From: Armatimonadota bacterium
GTDB lineage: Bacteria; Armatimonadota; Chthonomonadetes; Chthonomonadales; Chthonomonadaceae
Direction of reading: 5' to 3'
Assembly: GCA_026392135.1 (NCBI GenBank)
Contig: JAPLCR010000629.1
Span: 1 to 5,774 of the forward strand
Length of the DNA stretch: 5,774 nucleotides
A program made the translations under genes and the position numbers. This document shows positions 5,392 through 5,774 of the stretch, in pieces. The notes beneath the pieces are model-generated. The model did not search any database, was not told where the DNA came from, and was given only the letters and a program-made list of their open reading frames with translations. Within the stretch, counting starts at the first letter, position 1. Each line of letters opens with the position of its first letter.

Positions 5392-5759
5392 TTTGTATCC
5401 GTCTTTTTTTCAGCGATGCAGTCAATCTCGAACTCCAAGCCCGGCGGCAGGCAGTTGACAATCGTAGTGCGTGCAGGGTAAGGCTCTCCAAAATACTCGC
5501 GGTAAATCTGATTATAAAGCGGGAGGTTTATTGGATTTTGCACATAGCCGCGCACCATGACAACCTCTGCGAAAGTCGCCTCTTCCTGCGCCAGCGTCGC
5601 TCTGAGCTGCTCCATTGTATAGCGCATCTGCTCCTCAAAGTCGTCGGAAACAAACTCGCCTTGTTCGTTGACTGCGCCATGCCCTGCGACATACAGCACA
5701 GTACCGATACGCCGAACCATTGAAAGGGGCGGCGCATGGCGCGTCTGCCCCTCCGCCAT
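5388..5759 (-). CDS. RidA/YjgF/YER057c/UK114 family protein (imine/enamine deaminase type), 5' end uncertain
   Basis: The 123 residues cover nearly all of the RidA fold: LYVAGHGAVNEQGEFV (22-37), FEEQMRYTMEQLRATL (41-56), the VYxxD-like strand VMVRGYVQN (67-75), YNQIYREYFGEPYPARTTI (82-100) and LEFEIDCIA (108-116). Arg97 matches the substrate-carboxylate arginine of E. coli RidA (Arg105), and Glu111 matches Glu120, so deaminase chemistry on reactive 2-imino/enamino acids is plausible. RidA proteins act in the cytoplasm as trimers. The gene comes first in a coupled three-gene unit and its TGA overlaps the next ATG. The start is open to question: no ribosome site precedes ATG 5759, the frame stays open through Ala-Leu-Lys-Tyr-Pro to the window edge, and most family members have a slightly longer N-terminus. 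It may begin beyond 5774. Confidence 0.9.
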   Translation of the reverse strand: MAEGQTRHAPPLSMVRRIGTVLYVAGHGAVNEQGEFVSDDFEEQMRYTMEQLRATLAQEEATFAEVVMVRGYVQNPINLPLYNQIYREYFGEPYPARTTIVNCLPPGLEFEIDCIAEKKTDTK

Positions 5760-5774
5760 TGGGTATTTTAGCGC

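Overview
The window carries two minus-strand gene groups and the tail of one convergent plus-strand gene. Base composition is balanced (around 50% G+C by eye), intergenic gaps are short and most genes overlap their neighbours. The proteins are bacterial: a WecG/TagA-type glycosyltransferase, a processive-type family 2 glycosyltransferase, a phytanoyl-CoA dioxygenase-like enzyme and a RidA protein. The mix, with a Gfo/Idh-like protein of a kind I associate with Planctomycetota, Acidobacteriota and Armatimonadota, suggests a free-living environmental bacterium. Armatimonadota (Chthonomonas-like) is my best guess, held with low confidence because no rRNA or marker gene is present.

Reading along the minus strand from the right edge, the first unit is RidA (5388-5759, possibly starting outside the window), then a divergent Gfo/Idh/MocA-like protein (4189-5391), then a PhyH-family Fe(II)/2-oxoglutarate dioxygenase (3422-4201). 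RidA and the second gene overlap by ATGA. The second and third overlap by 13 bp, and the third starts with GTG behind a GGGAG ribosome site. The tight coupling suggests one pathway with an oxidative step and a reactive imine/enamine intermediate, but no substrate can be read from the sequence.

A 204-bp intergenic region (3218-3421) follows. It holds two direct AAAACTAC repeats 21 bp apart, plus a related inverted copy, upstream of the second unit.

The second unit is envelope polysaccharide synthesis. It begins with a family 2 membrane glycosyltransferase that is split in two (2663-3217 and 1989-2663) at a TAATG junction, where a short piece of the conserved core appears to be deleted. Next is a WecG/TagA/CpsF glycosyltransferase carrying two extra C-terminal STAS-like domains (447-1955). 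Its last codons overlap a 44-residue two-helix membrane protein (323-457) that has a perfectly placed GGAGG ribosome site.

At the left edge a plus-strand gene ends at 226. A long perfect hairpin (239-282) sits between it and the small membrane protein and probably serves as a shared terminator. The points most worth follow-up are the glycosyltransferase-STAS-STAS fusion, the hidden small membrane protein, the broken glycosyltransferase and the RidA / Gfo-Idh-like / PhyH cassette. I see no tRNA, rRNA, CRISPR, insertion sequence or phage gene.
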